Below are positions 23,897 to 30,638 of a stretch of DNA of 40,253 nt, in pieces. The notes below the pieces were generated by a model. That model was given only the letters and a program-made list of their open reading frames with translations, ran no database searches and was not told the origin of the DNA. Source of the stretch: a virus; the IMG/VR virus record IMGVR_UViG_3300043673_000011, positions 1-40,253 of that record; one strand, written 5' to 3'. A program made the position numbers and the translations under genes. Every line of letters begins with the position of its first letter. Position 1 is the stretch's first letter.

Positions 23897-24085
23897 TCAT
23901 ATCGTCGGCGCGCTGAGTGAGTCGATAAGGCCATCGGCGACGATCACCGCGAACTGCGCCGCATCCTGCTTCGGAATGCCATCGGCGACTAAGCCGGCGA
24001 GCGCCGCGGCCGCGAAATACTCGCGCTTTGTCAGTCCGCCAGATGCCCCGGGTTGTGTGGGAAAAGCCTGTTCGTTGCCATCCAT
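23897..24085 (-). CDS. Small conserved phage protein, first gene of leftward operon
   Basis: 62 residues. Pattern: NEQAFPTQPG..GGLTKREYFAAAALAGLVADG; the GLTKREYFAA motif is common in small early phage proteins of unknown role. It is the first gene after the predicted leftward promoter at 24121-24159, with a GGAG site before the ATG. Confidence 0.7.
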   Translation of the reverse strand: MDGNEQAFPTQPGASGGLTKREYFAAAALAGLVADGIPKQDAAQFAVIVADGLIDSLSAPTI

Positions 24086-24120
24086 TTTGCCTGTCTCCGG
24101 AATCGCTTAGGAGACGGCAA

Positions 24121-24159
24121 GGTATAGCATGCTTTACTAAGTGTCAATCATGCTATACC
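24121..24159 (-). promoter_or_regulatory. Left operator/promoter block (PL/OL candidate)
   Basis: Two inward-facing copies of a ~14-bp motif GGTATAGCATG(C/A)TT stand at the block ends. Reading leftward they contain TTGACA (24147-24142), a 15-nt gap and TATACC (24126-24121), a sigma70-like pair. The first gene starts ~36 bp further on. The same block, almost base for base, occurs at 24594-24632 facing right. Confidence 0.75.
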
Positions 24160-24182
24160 AACAATGGTATATAAACATCGAC

Positions 24183-24198
24183 GCGCCCGGTCGGGCGC
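24183..24198 (-). terminator. Possible leftward terminator after repressor gene
   Basis: GCGCCCG/CGGGCGC inverted repeat (7 bp with a 2-nt loop, or 6 bp with a tetraloop) lies between the repressor stop and the left promoter. In the leftward direction it is followed by a short T-rich stretch (GTTTATA). It would separate repressor transcription from the early operon. The rest of 24160-24294 holds no convincing gene. Confidence 0.45.
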
Positions 24199-24294
24199 CC
24201 CTGTTTAGGGTGGCTGGCGAAAGGTTCTGAGAGCAGAGGGAAGAGCGAATGGGAATCAAAGCGAGAATTTTTTCTATCGAGAATGTGACGTTTG

Positions 24295-24567
24295 TCAATT
24301 TTCCGACTGCGCACCCCTACCTGAAGAGGGTGGCCGTCCGGCGCCGTCACGCGGAGAGCCGAATACCACGTAATGAGGGCGCGCGCCCAATACATCGCAG
24401 AGCATCAAAAACGTCGTTAATTTGACGTTTTGACTCTCGCTATTTTCCCAATGTGAGACGGCGGCTTTCGTAACGCCGAGCTTGTCGGCAAGTTCGAGTT
24501 GAGACCAGCCCTTGGCATTGCGCAGGTTGCGTATGCGATCGCCCATTGTTTCGGTGATGGGGTCCAT
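24295..24567 (-). CDS. cI: Short CI-like repressor, helix-turn-helix (XRE type)
   Basis: 90 residues from the ATG at 24567; an in-frame start at 24624 would run over operator sites. HTH at ~22-42: WSQLELADKLGVTKAAVSHWEN, a clear XRE/HTH_3 motif. A short tail ends in SSGRGAQSEN. There is no C-terminal LexA/S24 peptidase domain, so RecA-driven self-cleavage is not expected. No ribosome site is visible and the -10-like TATGCT sits so close that the mRNA may be leaderless, as for lambda CI from PRM. Divergent from cro, sharing the operator region. Confidence 0.85.
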   Translation of the reverse strand: MDPITETMGDRIRNLRNAKGWSQLELADKLGVTKAAVSHWENSESQNVKLTTFLMLCDVLGARPHYVVFGSPRDGAGRPPSSGRGAQSEN

Positions 24568-24586
24568 GATGGGTTTAGCATAGGGG

Positions 24587-24632
24587 CTAACCCGTATAGC
24601 ATGATTGACATGCCGGGTTAGCATGCTATACC
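24587..24632 (+). promoter_or_regulatory. Right operator/promoter block (PR/OR candidate)
   Basis: TTGACA (24605-24610), 16-nt spacer, TATACC (24627-24632) facing right. The block is flanked by operator copies CGTATAGCATGATT and, inverted, GGTATAGCATGCTA. A second interleaved inverted repeat, GCTAACCCG (from 24587) with CGGGTTAGC (24614-24622), overlaps it. cro begins at 24642, ~9 bp past the -10, so its mRNA is likely leaderless. Confidence 0.78.
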
Positions 24633-24641
24633 CTGCGCGGC

Positions 24642-24863
24642 ATGCTCAAATCCGACGTAATTGCATATTTTGGGAGTGCGGCCGAAGCGGGGCGCCAGCT
24701 CGGCATCACGCGCGCCGCGGTTTCCAACTGGCCTGACCTCGTCCCTCGAGGATCCGCTTACCAGGTCGAAGTCGTCACGGGCGGTAAGCTCAAAGTTGAT
24801 CCGGCCCACTACGATAAAAAAAACTCTGACGCTGACGGCGTCAATTCTTTGACGGCTGCATAA
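24642..24863 (+). CDS. cro: Cro-like repressor
   Basis: 73 residues. The opening MLKSDVIAYFGSAAEAGRQLG with ITRAAVSNW and LVPRGSAYQVEVVTGGKL matches Cro/YdaS-type proteins (helix-turn-helix with a short beta tail). There is no ribosome site before the ATG, and the promoter lies within ~10 bp, so leaderless translation is likely. Near the end, GAT AAA AAA AAC carries the slippery A AAA AAC in frame, followed by a 6-bp stem; a -1 slip would meet a stop at once (CTC TGA) and shorten the protein by about ten residues. Confidence 0.85.
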   Translation: MLKSDVIAYFGSAAEAGRQLGITRAAVSNWPDLVPRGSAYQVEVVTGGKLKVDPAHYDKKNSDADGVNSLTAA

Positions 24864-24901
24864 GTGCACGCTGTACATTTTTCATTCTTCATCAGCGTCC
24901 T

Positions 24902-25036
24902 ATGACCATTGCGCGGACTTTGCCTGCATCGGGTTGCCCCATGCAGCAAATGCGACTTATTGACGCTAAGACAACATATTCGGCAATTGTTTGTAAAAAG
25001 TTCAGAGGCGGCGCGTTGAGTTTCGCGGCCGCCTGA
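24902..25036 (+). CDS. 44-residue ORF upstream of replication gene
   Basis: ATG at 24902 to a TGA that overlaps the next start (TGATG). Contains PASGCPMQQMRLIDAKTTYS and KKFRGGAL, a protein-like composition unlike shadows. No obvious ribosome site, so expression is uncertain. The remaining ~38 bp after cro hold nothing recognisable. Confidence 0.45.
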   Translation: MTIARTLPASGCPMQQMRLIDAKTTYSAIVCKKFRGGALSFAAA

Positions 25037-25941
25037 TGAGATCGCGCAATTTAAAGCCGTCGATCTTCACCAATGAGCTGCTCGCCGTGGCAGATCCGTT
25101 GTTCACCGTCATATTCGAGGGGCTTTGGTGTGCGGCCGACAGGGAAGGGCGCCTCGAGGATCGACCCGCGAAGATCCATATGGCGATCAATCCGGGCCGC
25201 GCCTTTGAAGGCACAGAACGATCACTTGGATGGCTGTCCGAGAATAAATTCATCCTGCGTTACACGCTCGACGGCGTCGCCTACATCCAGGTCCTAATGT
25301 TCTGGAAACACCAGAACCCGCACTTCAAAGAAGCCCCATCAGTAATACCAAAAGCCCCAGGCTTTTCACCGACAGATGAGGGTAAAGCCTCGGGCTTTTC
25401 TCCAATGGATGACAACAAAGCCCTGGGCGAGCCTGAGGCTAGCACCAACCTAGGTAGGTGCTCACCCCCCAACGGTAGAGACAAAGCCCGGCTGATTCCT
25501 GATTCCGGATCCCTGATTCCCTCTTCTCTGATTCCTGATTCCGGATCCCTGATCCCTGATCCCCCATTCACTGCACCGGCGGCGCAGAACGGGCATGCGG
25601 TCGAATCTGAGAAAGAAATTCGGACTCGAATCGACTCGATCAAGGCCGTGTTCCCGAAGGCGGCCCGCCAGGATTGGGTAACGGCCGAGAAGCTGATCCG
25701 CAATCTCGTGACCCAGGGCACCACATGGGAAACCATCATCGACGGAGTTGAGCGCTACGCTCGGCTGTGCACGGCGACAAACCGCCAGGCGCAAAACCCT
25801 GGATTCTGGTTCGGCGCGATAGATCAACCATGGCTGCAGGAATGGGCTATCCACGCAGGAAAGGCTGCCGCTAAGACGTACCACCGAAAAACCGCGGATG
25901 AACTCGAAGCTGAGGAGGCGGCGCGCGATGCTCAGCACTGA
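25036..25941 (+). CDS. Replication initiator (O-like / DnaD-like phage replication protein)
   Basis: 301 residues. The N-terminus (RSRNLKPSIFTNELLAV then ADREGRLEDRPAKI and ILRYTLDGVAYIQVLMFWKHQNPH) is the winged-helix domain of a common family of phage replication initiators. A low-complexity linker (~100-195) follows, and then a C-terminal helical domain (KAARQDWVTAEKLIRNLV...NPGFWFGAI). The linker DNA carries two small hairpins and an iteron-like cluster, so it may hold the origin, as lambda ori lies within O. Rightward expression from PR. Confidence 0.8.
   Translation: MRSRNLKPSIFTNELLAVADPLFTVIFEGLWCAADREGRLEDRPAKIHMAINPGRAFEGTERSLGWLSENKFILRYTLDGVAYIQVLMFWKHQNPHFKEAPSVIPKAPGFSPTDEGKASGFSPMDDNKALGEPEASTNLGRCSPPNGRDKARLIPDSGSLIPSSLIPDSGSLIPDPPFTAPAAQNGHAVESEKEIRTRIDSIKAVFPKAARQDWVTAEKLIRNLVTQGTTWETIIDGVERYARLCTATNRQAQNPGFWFGAIDQPWLQEWAIHAGKAAAKTYHRKTADELEAEEAARDAQH
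25350..25562 (+). repeat. Hairpins and CTGATTCC iteron-like cluster; candidate origin
   Basis: Two hairpins AAAAGCC-CCA-GGCTTTT (25350-25366) and AAAGCC-TCG-GGCTTT (25384-25398). Then a 26-bp sequence beginning CTGATTCCTGATTCC appears twice (25492-25517, 25528-25553) with a 36-bp period. CTGAT(T/C)CC occurs seven times overall. The codons give LIPDSGSLIP twice. Confidence 0.6.
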
Positions 25942-26584
25942 TCGAGAGCAATTCGAGGCGCAGCTCGCGGCGCTGTGCGCGGGATTCAACGTGCCGGCCA
26001 CGAAAGAACGCCAGGAGGCCTATTGGACGGGTCTCTCGAAAATGTCGCTGCCGCAGTTCGGTCGCGCCGTAGAGAGCGCGCTCGGCGAGGACGGACCGGA
26101 GAAATTCCCGACGACTGGCCTCATGTGGAAGCTCTACAAGCAGGCCAAGAGTCAATCGCAGACGATTAAGCAAAACGTTCCGCAGACCGAGGAACATGAT
26201 CACTTGTTGTTTTTCGCGAATCGCATGTTCATGCGCCATTTACACAATCGCCAAGGACTCGGATCAACCGGGAGATTTATTCCGGCTCACGGAATGGTTG
26301 ACTGCAAGGCATCAAGCGAATTACTCGCCGCGCGCAAAGTCGTGCGCGAACTAGTGGATTACTTCTCTGGCCCGATCTGCGAGGGCGATGAGGACGCTAC
26401 GCCAGCGGAATTCGTGGCGCAATTGATTGTGGCTCTCGATAAAGTATCCAGGATCGACAGCAAAACCTTGCGCGGATGGGGGGAAATGTCCGGCCATGCC
26501 GACGCGAAGAAGCCGTTTGAGCGGTATATGGGGCGGCCGTTGCCTGAGAAATATGATCGCGCTGGCCAGTTGATGCTCGCATGA
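25928..26584 (+). CDS. Possible helicase-loader-type phage replication protein
   Basis: 218 residues from the ATG at 25928, overlapping the initiator by 14 bp; a longer start at 25898 is Arg-rich and rejected. Helical, with QFEAQLAALCAGFNVPATKERQEAYWTGLSKMSLPQFGRAVE and a long C-terminal helical region. Position immediately after the O-like gene recalls lambda P, but no AAA+ motif is visible. Assignment as a loader is inference. Confidence 0.6.
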   Translation: MLSTDREQFEAQLAALCAGFNVPATKERQEAYWTGLSKMSLPQFGRAVESALGEDGPEKFPTTGLMWKLYKQAKSQSQTIKQNVPQTEEHDHLLFFANRMFMRHLHNRQGLGSTGRFIPAHGMVDCKASSELLAARKVVRELVDYFSGPICEGDEDATPAEFVAQLIVALDKVSRIDSKTLRGWGEMSGHADAKKPFERYMGRPLPEKYDRAGQLMLA

Positions 26585-26829
26585 TCAGCACTCAATTCGC
26601 CGACAAGGACATCGAACTGCAGTTCGTCCGCGAGTTCTCGGTCGCCGGCAACAATATCGGCACGTGCTTGAGTTCCGAGGATCGGCGCGAGCGGATCCGC
26701 ATCGCAATTTTCTCAGCCAACCTGCAGGACAAAATATTTCGCGACAGCGGTATGACCTACGCAACCGCGTATCGCCAGTGCTATGGCAAGCCGCTCGACA
26801 TGCGTCGGCATCCGAGGCCCGCCCCATGA
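26581..26829 (+). CDS. Small protein, paralogue of next gene
   Basis: 82 residues, ATGA overlap. Pattern DIELQFVREFSVAGNN...RRERIRIAIFSANLQDKIFRDSGMTYATAYRQCYGKPL; the R..RIR.AI....I..SG and TY.Q.YG.PL parts match the following protein. Probably a small DNA-binding or replication-associated helical protein. Function unknown. Confidence 0.65.
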   Translation: MISTQFADKDIELQFVREFSVAGNNIGTCLSSEDRRERIRIAIFSANLQDKIFRDSGMTYATAYRQCYGKPLDMRRHPRPAP

Positions 26830-27089
26830 TCGAGCGAGGCTTTCATGACTTCGACGTCGAGGCCTTCTTCGTCACGAGGCTTGCGCAACACGGCACCAGC
26901 ATCACGATCGGGCGCACCGATCCGAAGATTCGAAAAGATCGGATCCGCAAAGCGATTCTCGATAACAAACGAGAATTTACAATCATTGGCCAATTCGCGG
27001 GCAGCAAAAAGGCCGAGACCTACCAGCAATTATTCGAGCGCCACTACGGCGAGCCGCTTTCACTGACAGCGAAAACTCAAAAAGGATAA
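26826..27089 (+). CDS. Small protein, paralogue of previous gene
   Basis: 87 residues from the ATG at 26826 (overlaps the previous stop). Shares with the upstream protein DVEAFFVTRL/DIELQFVREF, RIRKAI/RIRIAI, and the end TYQQLFERHYGEPL/TYATAYRQCYGKPL. A tandem duplication that has diverged widely. Function unknown. Confidence 0.65.
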   Translation: MIERGFHDFDVEAFFVTRLAQHGTSITIGRTDPKIRKDRIRKAILDNKREFTIIGQFAGSKKAETYQQLFERHYGEPLSLTAKTQKG

Positions 27090-27093
27090 AAAT

Positions 27094-27648
27094 ATGCTCA
27101 ATTTACCGAAGAAAAACGTAACTCTCGCGACGCACATCAATGGTCGCACGCAAAAGCACGGCGAGGAGCATGTGCCGTACATCGATTTGAAATTAACGAC
27201 GCTGCTCACCGCCAAGCAGACGATCGCCCTCACCGGTGAGTCTCACATCACGGATGCGTGGTTCAAAACGGAAGGCGGGGAGCTCGCGGATCCATTGCTC
27301 AAGGATTGGGCGCCGTATCGCAAGAACGGCAAGTTCAAGGATTCGCTCTGCGCCTTTACCGTTGGCGTGAATGCCAAGAAAATCGACATGGGCAATTGCA
27401 CGATCAAATCCTGCACCTTTCAGCCGCAGGATCGCGGATCCACGCTGCTCACCTGCACCGTGCAGGCGCAGGCGACGAGCAAATCGATTGAGATCCTGCT
27501 TTGGATGGGCCATCAAATCGAGGGAAAGCTGCAGTTCGGGGAAATGGAGGTCGATGAGAATCAGCAGGATTTGGGCCTCGAGACACCGAGGGATGACGAG
27601 GCCGGCGATGATGACGACGGTGACGATTCAGACACCGCGGCGGAGTAG
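27094..27648 (+). CDS. SSB-like phage protein with acidic C-terminal tail
   Basis: 184 residues. N-terminal pattern LPKKNVTLATHINGRTQKHGEEHVPYIDLKL, a family I know from phage early regions. The C-terminal ~25 residues are strongly acidic (DDEAGDDDDGDDSDTAAE), as in single-stranded DNA-binding proteins that recruit replication partners. It lies between replication genes and RusA. OB-fold assignment is inference from the tail and position. Confidence 0.7.
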   Translation: MLNLPKKNVTLATHINGRTQKHGEEHVPYIDLKLTTLLTAKQTIALTGESHITDAWFKTEGGELADPLLKDWAPYRKNGKFKDSLCAFTVGVNAKKIDMGNCTIKSCTFQPQDRGSTLLTCTVQAQATSKSIEILLWMGHQIEGKLQFGEMEVDENQQDLGLETPRDDEAGDDDDGDDSDTAAE

Positions 27649-27650
27649 CA

Positions 27651-28100
27651 ATGTCCGCCGCAATCTTGCGCATCGTCGTGTACGGCTCGCCGGCGCCGCA
27701 AGGATCAAAGAAATTCGTCGGTATGATCAACGGTCACGGCATGCTGGTCGAATCATCGAAGAAGGTGAAACCGTGGCGCCAGGACGTGGTCGCCGCTGCG
27801 ATCAAAGCTCGCGAGGCTTCGGGCAATCCGGCGCCGCTCGATTGTGCGCTCTCGGTGCGCATGATCTTCACCGTGCCGAAACCAAAATCGGCACCGAAGC
27901 GAAAGCGCATCCACGCTATGCGAAAGCCCGATGTCTCAAAGCTCGCCCGCAGCACCGAAGATGCGCTCACCACGGCTGGCATCTGGACTGACGATTCGCG
28001 CGTGGTGCAATACGAGCGGCTCGCGAAAGTGTTTCCCCGTGAGGATGACGAGGCGCTGGAGAGCAGCGGCGTCGTAATTGAGATCAGATCAATCGTTTGA
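27651..28100 (+). CDS. rusA: RusA-family Holliday junction resolvase
   Basis: 149 residues. Opening GSPAPQGSKK and core KPDVSKLARSTEDALTTAGIWTDDSRV are diagnostic. Acidic residues D94, D104 and D114/D115 should bind the catalytic metal as in E. coli RusA (D70, D72, D91). It resolves branched DNA made during replication and RecT recombination. Follows directly after the SSB-like gene. Confidence 0.92.
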   Translation: MSAAILRIVVYGSPAPQGSKKFVGMINGHGMLVESSKKVKPWRQDVVAAAIKAREASGNPAPLDCALSVRMIFTVPKPKSAPKRKRIHAMRKPDVSKLARSTEDALTTAGIWTDDSRVVQYERLAKVFPREDDEALESSGVVIEIRSIV

Positions 28101-28113
28101 AGGAGAAAAAATC

Positions 28114-28284
28114 ATGAGCTTCAGTTTCCTTGTGTTGATTCTGGCGCTGATATTTGCCGCTCTTGCATGCGTGCCATGGGGCAACCCATCACGTCCGTGG
28201 ACGCCATACTTTTGGCCGCTGTCGTGGTTTTGCTTCGTGCTCGCGGCGGTGCTCACCCATGGCGGCATCAATTGGCGTGGATAA
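28114..28284 (+). CDS. Small two-span membrane protein
   Basis: 56 residues from the ATG at 28114, with AAGGAGA upstream. Two hydrophobic stretches (~3-21 and ~33-49) around a Pro/Trp-rich turn (PWGNPSRPWTPYFWP). An unknown phage membrane protein. Confidence 0.65.
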   Translation: MSFSFLVLILALIFAALACVPWGNPSRPWTPYFWPLSWFCFVLAAVLTHGGINWRG

Positions 28285-28294
28285 GAAACTCGAA

Positions 28295-28426
28295 ATGTCG
28301 GACGAGGAATACAACGGCAGCGACGATGGCAGTTGGCTAGGGTTTTGGATCGTCATCGGGATCATCGTCGCTATCGTTTTGGCCGCGATGTACGGCTATT
28401 CGCAATATACGTCCGTACTGCAGTGA
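28295..28426 (+). CDS. Single-span acidic membrane protein
   Basis: 43 residues from the ATG at 28295; a GTG at 28277 overlapping the previous stop is an alternative. Acidic start (MSDEEYNGSDDGS), then one membrane helix (LGFWIVIGIIVAIVLAAMYGY) and a short end. Function unknown. Confidence 0.55.
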   Translation: MSDEEYNGSDDGSWLGFWIVIGIIVAIVLAAMYGYSQYTSVLQ

Positions 28427-28593
28427 TCCGGATCTCGCCCAACGGTAAGCGCATGCGGACGCAAATCGTTGCGCGAGATCTTCCCCGTGTGACGCGACGC
28501 CCACTTCCAGCGCATCCGAAGCGCGAGAAACTCAAATGGTGGCTTAATCGGCTCTTGTGGGTTTTCACCCTTTGCACGATCACGGGGCAGTGA
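28423..28593 (+). CDS. Small basic protein
   Basis: 56 residues from the GTG at 28423 (GTGA overlap). N-terminal half basic (NGKRMRTQIVARDLPRVTRR), C-terminal half hydrophobic with KWWLNRLLWVFTLCTI. Ends just before the next ATG. Could be membrane-associated. Function unknown. Confidence 0.5.
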   Translation: MIRISPNGKRMRTQIVARDLPRVTRRPLPAHPKREKLKWWLNRLLWVFTLCTITGQ

Positions 28594-29319
28594 ATGCAAG
28601 TCAACATCAAGGTCGATACATCGCTGCTCGAAAAGAATATGAAACGCTACGCGAAGAATCTGGCGTTTTCGACAGCTCAAGCCTTGAACGATGCGGCAAA
28701 GGAAGCTCAAAAGCGGATCCGCGAAAACTTACGCGCGAGATTCCATATCCGAGAAGCCGCATTCATGGATCGCACGATCAAGATCTTTGCCTTTGCCAAT
28801 GCTCGAGCGAATCGGCCATATGCCGAACTTGGCGTCGACAACAAGAAGCGATTGCTGCTGTCGATCTTCGAAGAAGGCGGCGCGCGATTGCCGTTTGTCG
28901 GCAAGAACTTGGCTGTGCCAATCACCGGTCAAGCTGCACGCCCTGGCATTGGCGATAGCGTGAGGTCTGATTACACTTTCAGCGCATTGAACTTTCGTAA
29001 ATCTGCAATCACCACTCAAGGACGTCGCATCCTTGCAGCGCGCAAGCATGCGGGCATTCGCAAACGCAAGCTCGCGGGTCAATACCTCATCTGGCAGGGG
29101 GATAAGCGCACCTTCATTCTGCCGCAGACACGTCGAGCACCCTTGGGTGGTGTATTTCAGCGCGTGGGACCCGGCAAAGACGATATCCGGATGATCTATT
29201 CGTTCAAATCGAATGTGCGATTGCGGGCCGCACTCGATTTCGTTTCAACCAGCCAGCAGGCATTCAGCGACGTATTCCAAGAATCGTTCTATCGTCGCTT
29301 TTATCGATTGAACGCCTAG
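28594..29319 (+). CDS. Phage structural-type protein upstream of terminase
   Basis: 241 residues, directly after the preceding stop. Pattern MQVNIKVDTSLLEKNMKRYAKNLAFSTAQALNDAAKEAQ then RIRENLRARFHIREAAFM recalls minor head or tail-completion proteins that sit before the terminase in some siphophages. No catalytic motif. It ends in a 4-bp convergent overlap with the exported cargo gene. Its codon use looks less GC-rich than neighbours. Confidence 0.6.
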   Translation: MQVNIKVDTSLLEKNMKRYAKNLAFSTAQALNDAAKEAQKRIRENLRARFHIREAAFMDRTIKIFAFANARANRPYAELGVDNKKRLLLSIFEEGGARLPFVGKNLAVPITGQAARPGIGDSVRSDYTFSALNFRKSAITTQGRRILAARKHAGIRKRKLAGQYLIWQGDKRTFILPQTRRAPLGGVFQRVGPGKDDIRMIYSFKSNVRLRAALDFVSTSQQAFSDVFQESFYRRFYRLNA

Positions 29320-29930
29320 AGCGATGGTCCACGATGCGCGAGCTTTTCAAGTACTGCTTTTCGATCCGCAGAGCTTTTAAGCGAATCCACAATCACCAGA
29401 CCGGAATTGACGCTGCTCGGTGCGCTGTCGTAGGAAACGACTATCTCGCCGAAATCCCATGCAGCCCTCACGGATTGATATTTCGCACCGAACGCATTTT
29501 GCAGCGATGGTTGATCTGCGCTTGTCGGCTTGCCGAACTTATCAGACAACGCTTGCATATCGCTTTGCTGCGACTGTATGCCTCGCGTGTTGAAGCTAAC
29601 GCCTTCCAACGTGCCGTTCATGATCTTAGCCATCGCGAAGAACGGAGCGCCGAGAAGTCTTGGCGCCCCCATCGTCGGCCATTTGATCAGCACAGTGTCG
29701 TTTGTAATTGCGGTGTTCTTTCCAGCACCAACATCGCCAATCAGCTCGTAGCACATCGCTTTCTGTGCGCCACTGTACATACCAACGGTCTTGGTGATGT
29801 GTGTGTATGGACACTCTGGCACAGCGAATGGTTGCTGCAATTGCATCTCAAAGACAGTGAGATCTGCAGCTGATGCTGTGTATCCAGTCATCATGATCAG
29901 CGCTGCTATTGCCGTGTGTGTGTACCGCAT
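29316..29930 (-). CDS. Exported protein, likely lysogenic cargo (moron)
   Basis: 204 residues from the ATG at 29930, with AAGGAG 8 bases upstream. Residues 1-21 form a signal peptide (basic start, AIAALIMMTG, cleavage near ASA). Two cysteines (C40 and C60) could form a disulfide in the periplasm. The mature part is mixed alpha/beta; contains SLQNAFGAKYQSVRAAWDFGEIVVSYD. It is inverted against the late genes, AT-richer and has a TATATA-like element upstream, all typical of prophage cargo. A longer reading frame to 30500 is a shadow. No family recognised. Confidence 0.75.
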   Translation of the reverse strand: MRYTHTAIAALIMMTGYTASAADLTVFEMQLQQPFAVPECPYTHITKTVGMYSGAQKAMCYELIGDVGAGKNTAITNDTVLIKWPTMGAPRLLGAPFFAMAKIMNGTLEGVSFNTRGIQSQQSDMQALSDKFGKPTSADQPSLQNAFGAKYQSVRAAWDFGEIVVSYDSAPSSVNSGLVIVDSLKSSADRKAVLEKLAHRGPSL

Positions 29931-29956
29931 TGCATTCACTCCTTGTGTTGCTTGGG

Positions 29957-29962
29957 TATATA
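29957..29962 (-). promoter_or_regulatory. Possible own promoter (-10 like) of exported cargo gene
   Basis: TATATA in an AT-rich patch ~27 bp before the ATG of the leftward cargo gene; no good -35 is visible. Supports independent expression but is weak. Confidence 0.35.
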
Positions 29963-30019
29963 CATACAACCACATTGCATCATCGATAGCCGCGCCAGCT
30001 GGTAAATCTTCGATCCGCA

Positions 30020-30095
30020 TCACACTGCGGGTCCTCCCTAGGGGGTCATGCGCTGCGGGTGACGGCGGCCCCGGTTTTCGTCCAGATTCAACTTT
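30020..30095 (+). other. Candidate cos (packaging) region
   Basis: Gene-free gap directly upstream of the small terminase gene. It has GCGGCCCCGGTTTTCG (30065-30080), similar to the CGCGGGTTTTCGC motif at the lambda left cohesive end, and CTCCCTAGGGGG (30034-30045), near-palindromic. With a lambda-type terminase, this is the most likely nicking region; the exact cut cannot be read from sequence. Confidence 0.4.
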
Positions 30096-30638
30096 TTGAA
30101 AAAGGTGAACAAAACAGGTGCATTGATCTCGATGCGCGAATATTCCCGCCGGCGCGGCGTTGCTGTCTCGGCTGTTTCGAAAGCGGTCAAATCCAAGCGG
30201 ATTACGCTGGTGCGCGGCAAGATCGACCCGATCAAAGCGAACAAGCAATGGGACGCCAATACGCAGCCAGGGCAAAGGGCGGTTAACACCAGGCGCAAGG
30301 CACCCTCCGCGGCGCCGCCGCCGGCCGCCGCGGACCCGGGCCAGACCCGGGATACACCCGATCAGCAGCCGAATTCCTATGCGACCGCGCGAGCTCGTCG
30401 GGAAGAAACGCTCGCCAACATGGCGCAAATGGACTTCGATGTGAAAATGGGCGTCCTGGTCAACGCGGCCGAGATCCGCGAGAAGATTTCGAAGCTGCAC
30501 ACGGAAGCGAAGACCCGGCTCCTGGGCGTGGCGAGCAAGTGCAAGGCCCGGCTGCCGCAGCTCTCGGCGATCGACGTCTCGATAATTGAGGATTTGATCC
30601 GCGAGGCCTTGGGAGAGATAGCCAGTGGCAGCGGCTGA
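30096..30638 (+). CDS. Small terminase subunit (Nu1-like)
   Basis: Up to 180 residues; the start is uncertain (TTG 30096, GTG 30105 or ATG 30132). The MREYSRRRGVAVSAVSKAVKSKRI segment is the winged/helix-turn-helix DNA-binding motif of Nu1-type proteins. A Pro/Ala-rich linker follows, then a C-terminal helical part that should contact the large subunit. It recognises the packaging site. Its 3' end overlaps the large subunit start by 14 bp. Confidence 0.8.
   Translation: MKKVNKTGALISMREYSRRRGVAVSAVSKAVKSKRITLVRGKIDPIKANKQWDANTQPGQRAVNTRRKAPSAAPPPAAADPGQTRDTPDQQPNSYATARARREETLANMAQMDFDVKMGVLVNAAEIREKISKLHTEAKTRLLGVASKCKARLPQLSAIDVSIIEDLIREALGEIASGSG

Noticed and set aside
24249-24425. 58-aa rightward frame opposite the end of the repressor
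   Set aside because: Arg-rich, antisense to a clear HTH gene, no neighbours in that direction; weak ribosome site only.
24880-24900. LexA/SOS box near CTGTACATTTTTCAT
   Set aside because: Only one half-site fits; the other half lacks the ACAG end.
29931-30500. Long leftward extension of the exported cargo gene (total 394 aa)
   Set aside because: The extra N-terminal part is Arg/Gly/Pro-rich, runs antisense through the small terminase gene, and would hide the clear signal peptide and ribosome site at 29930.
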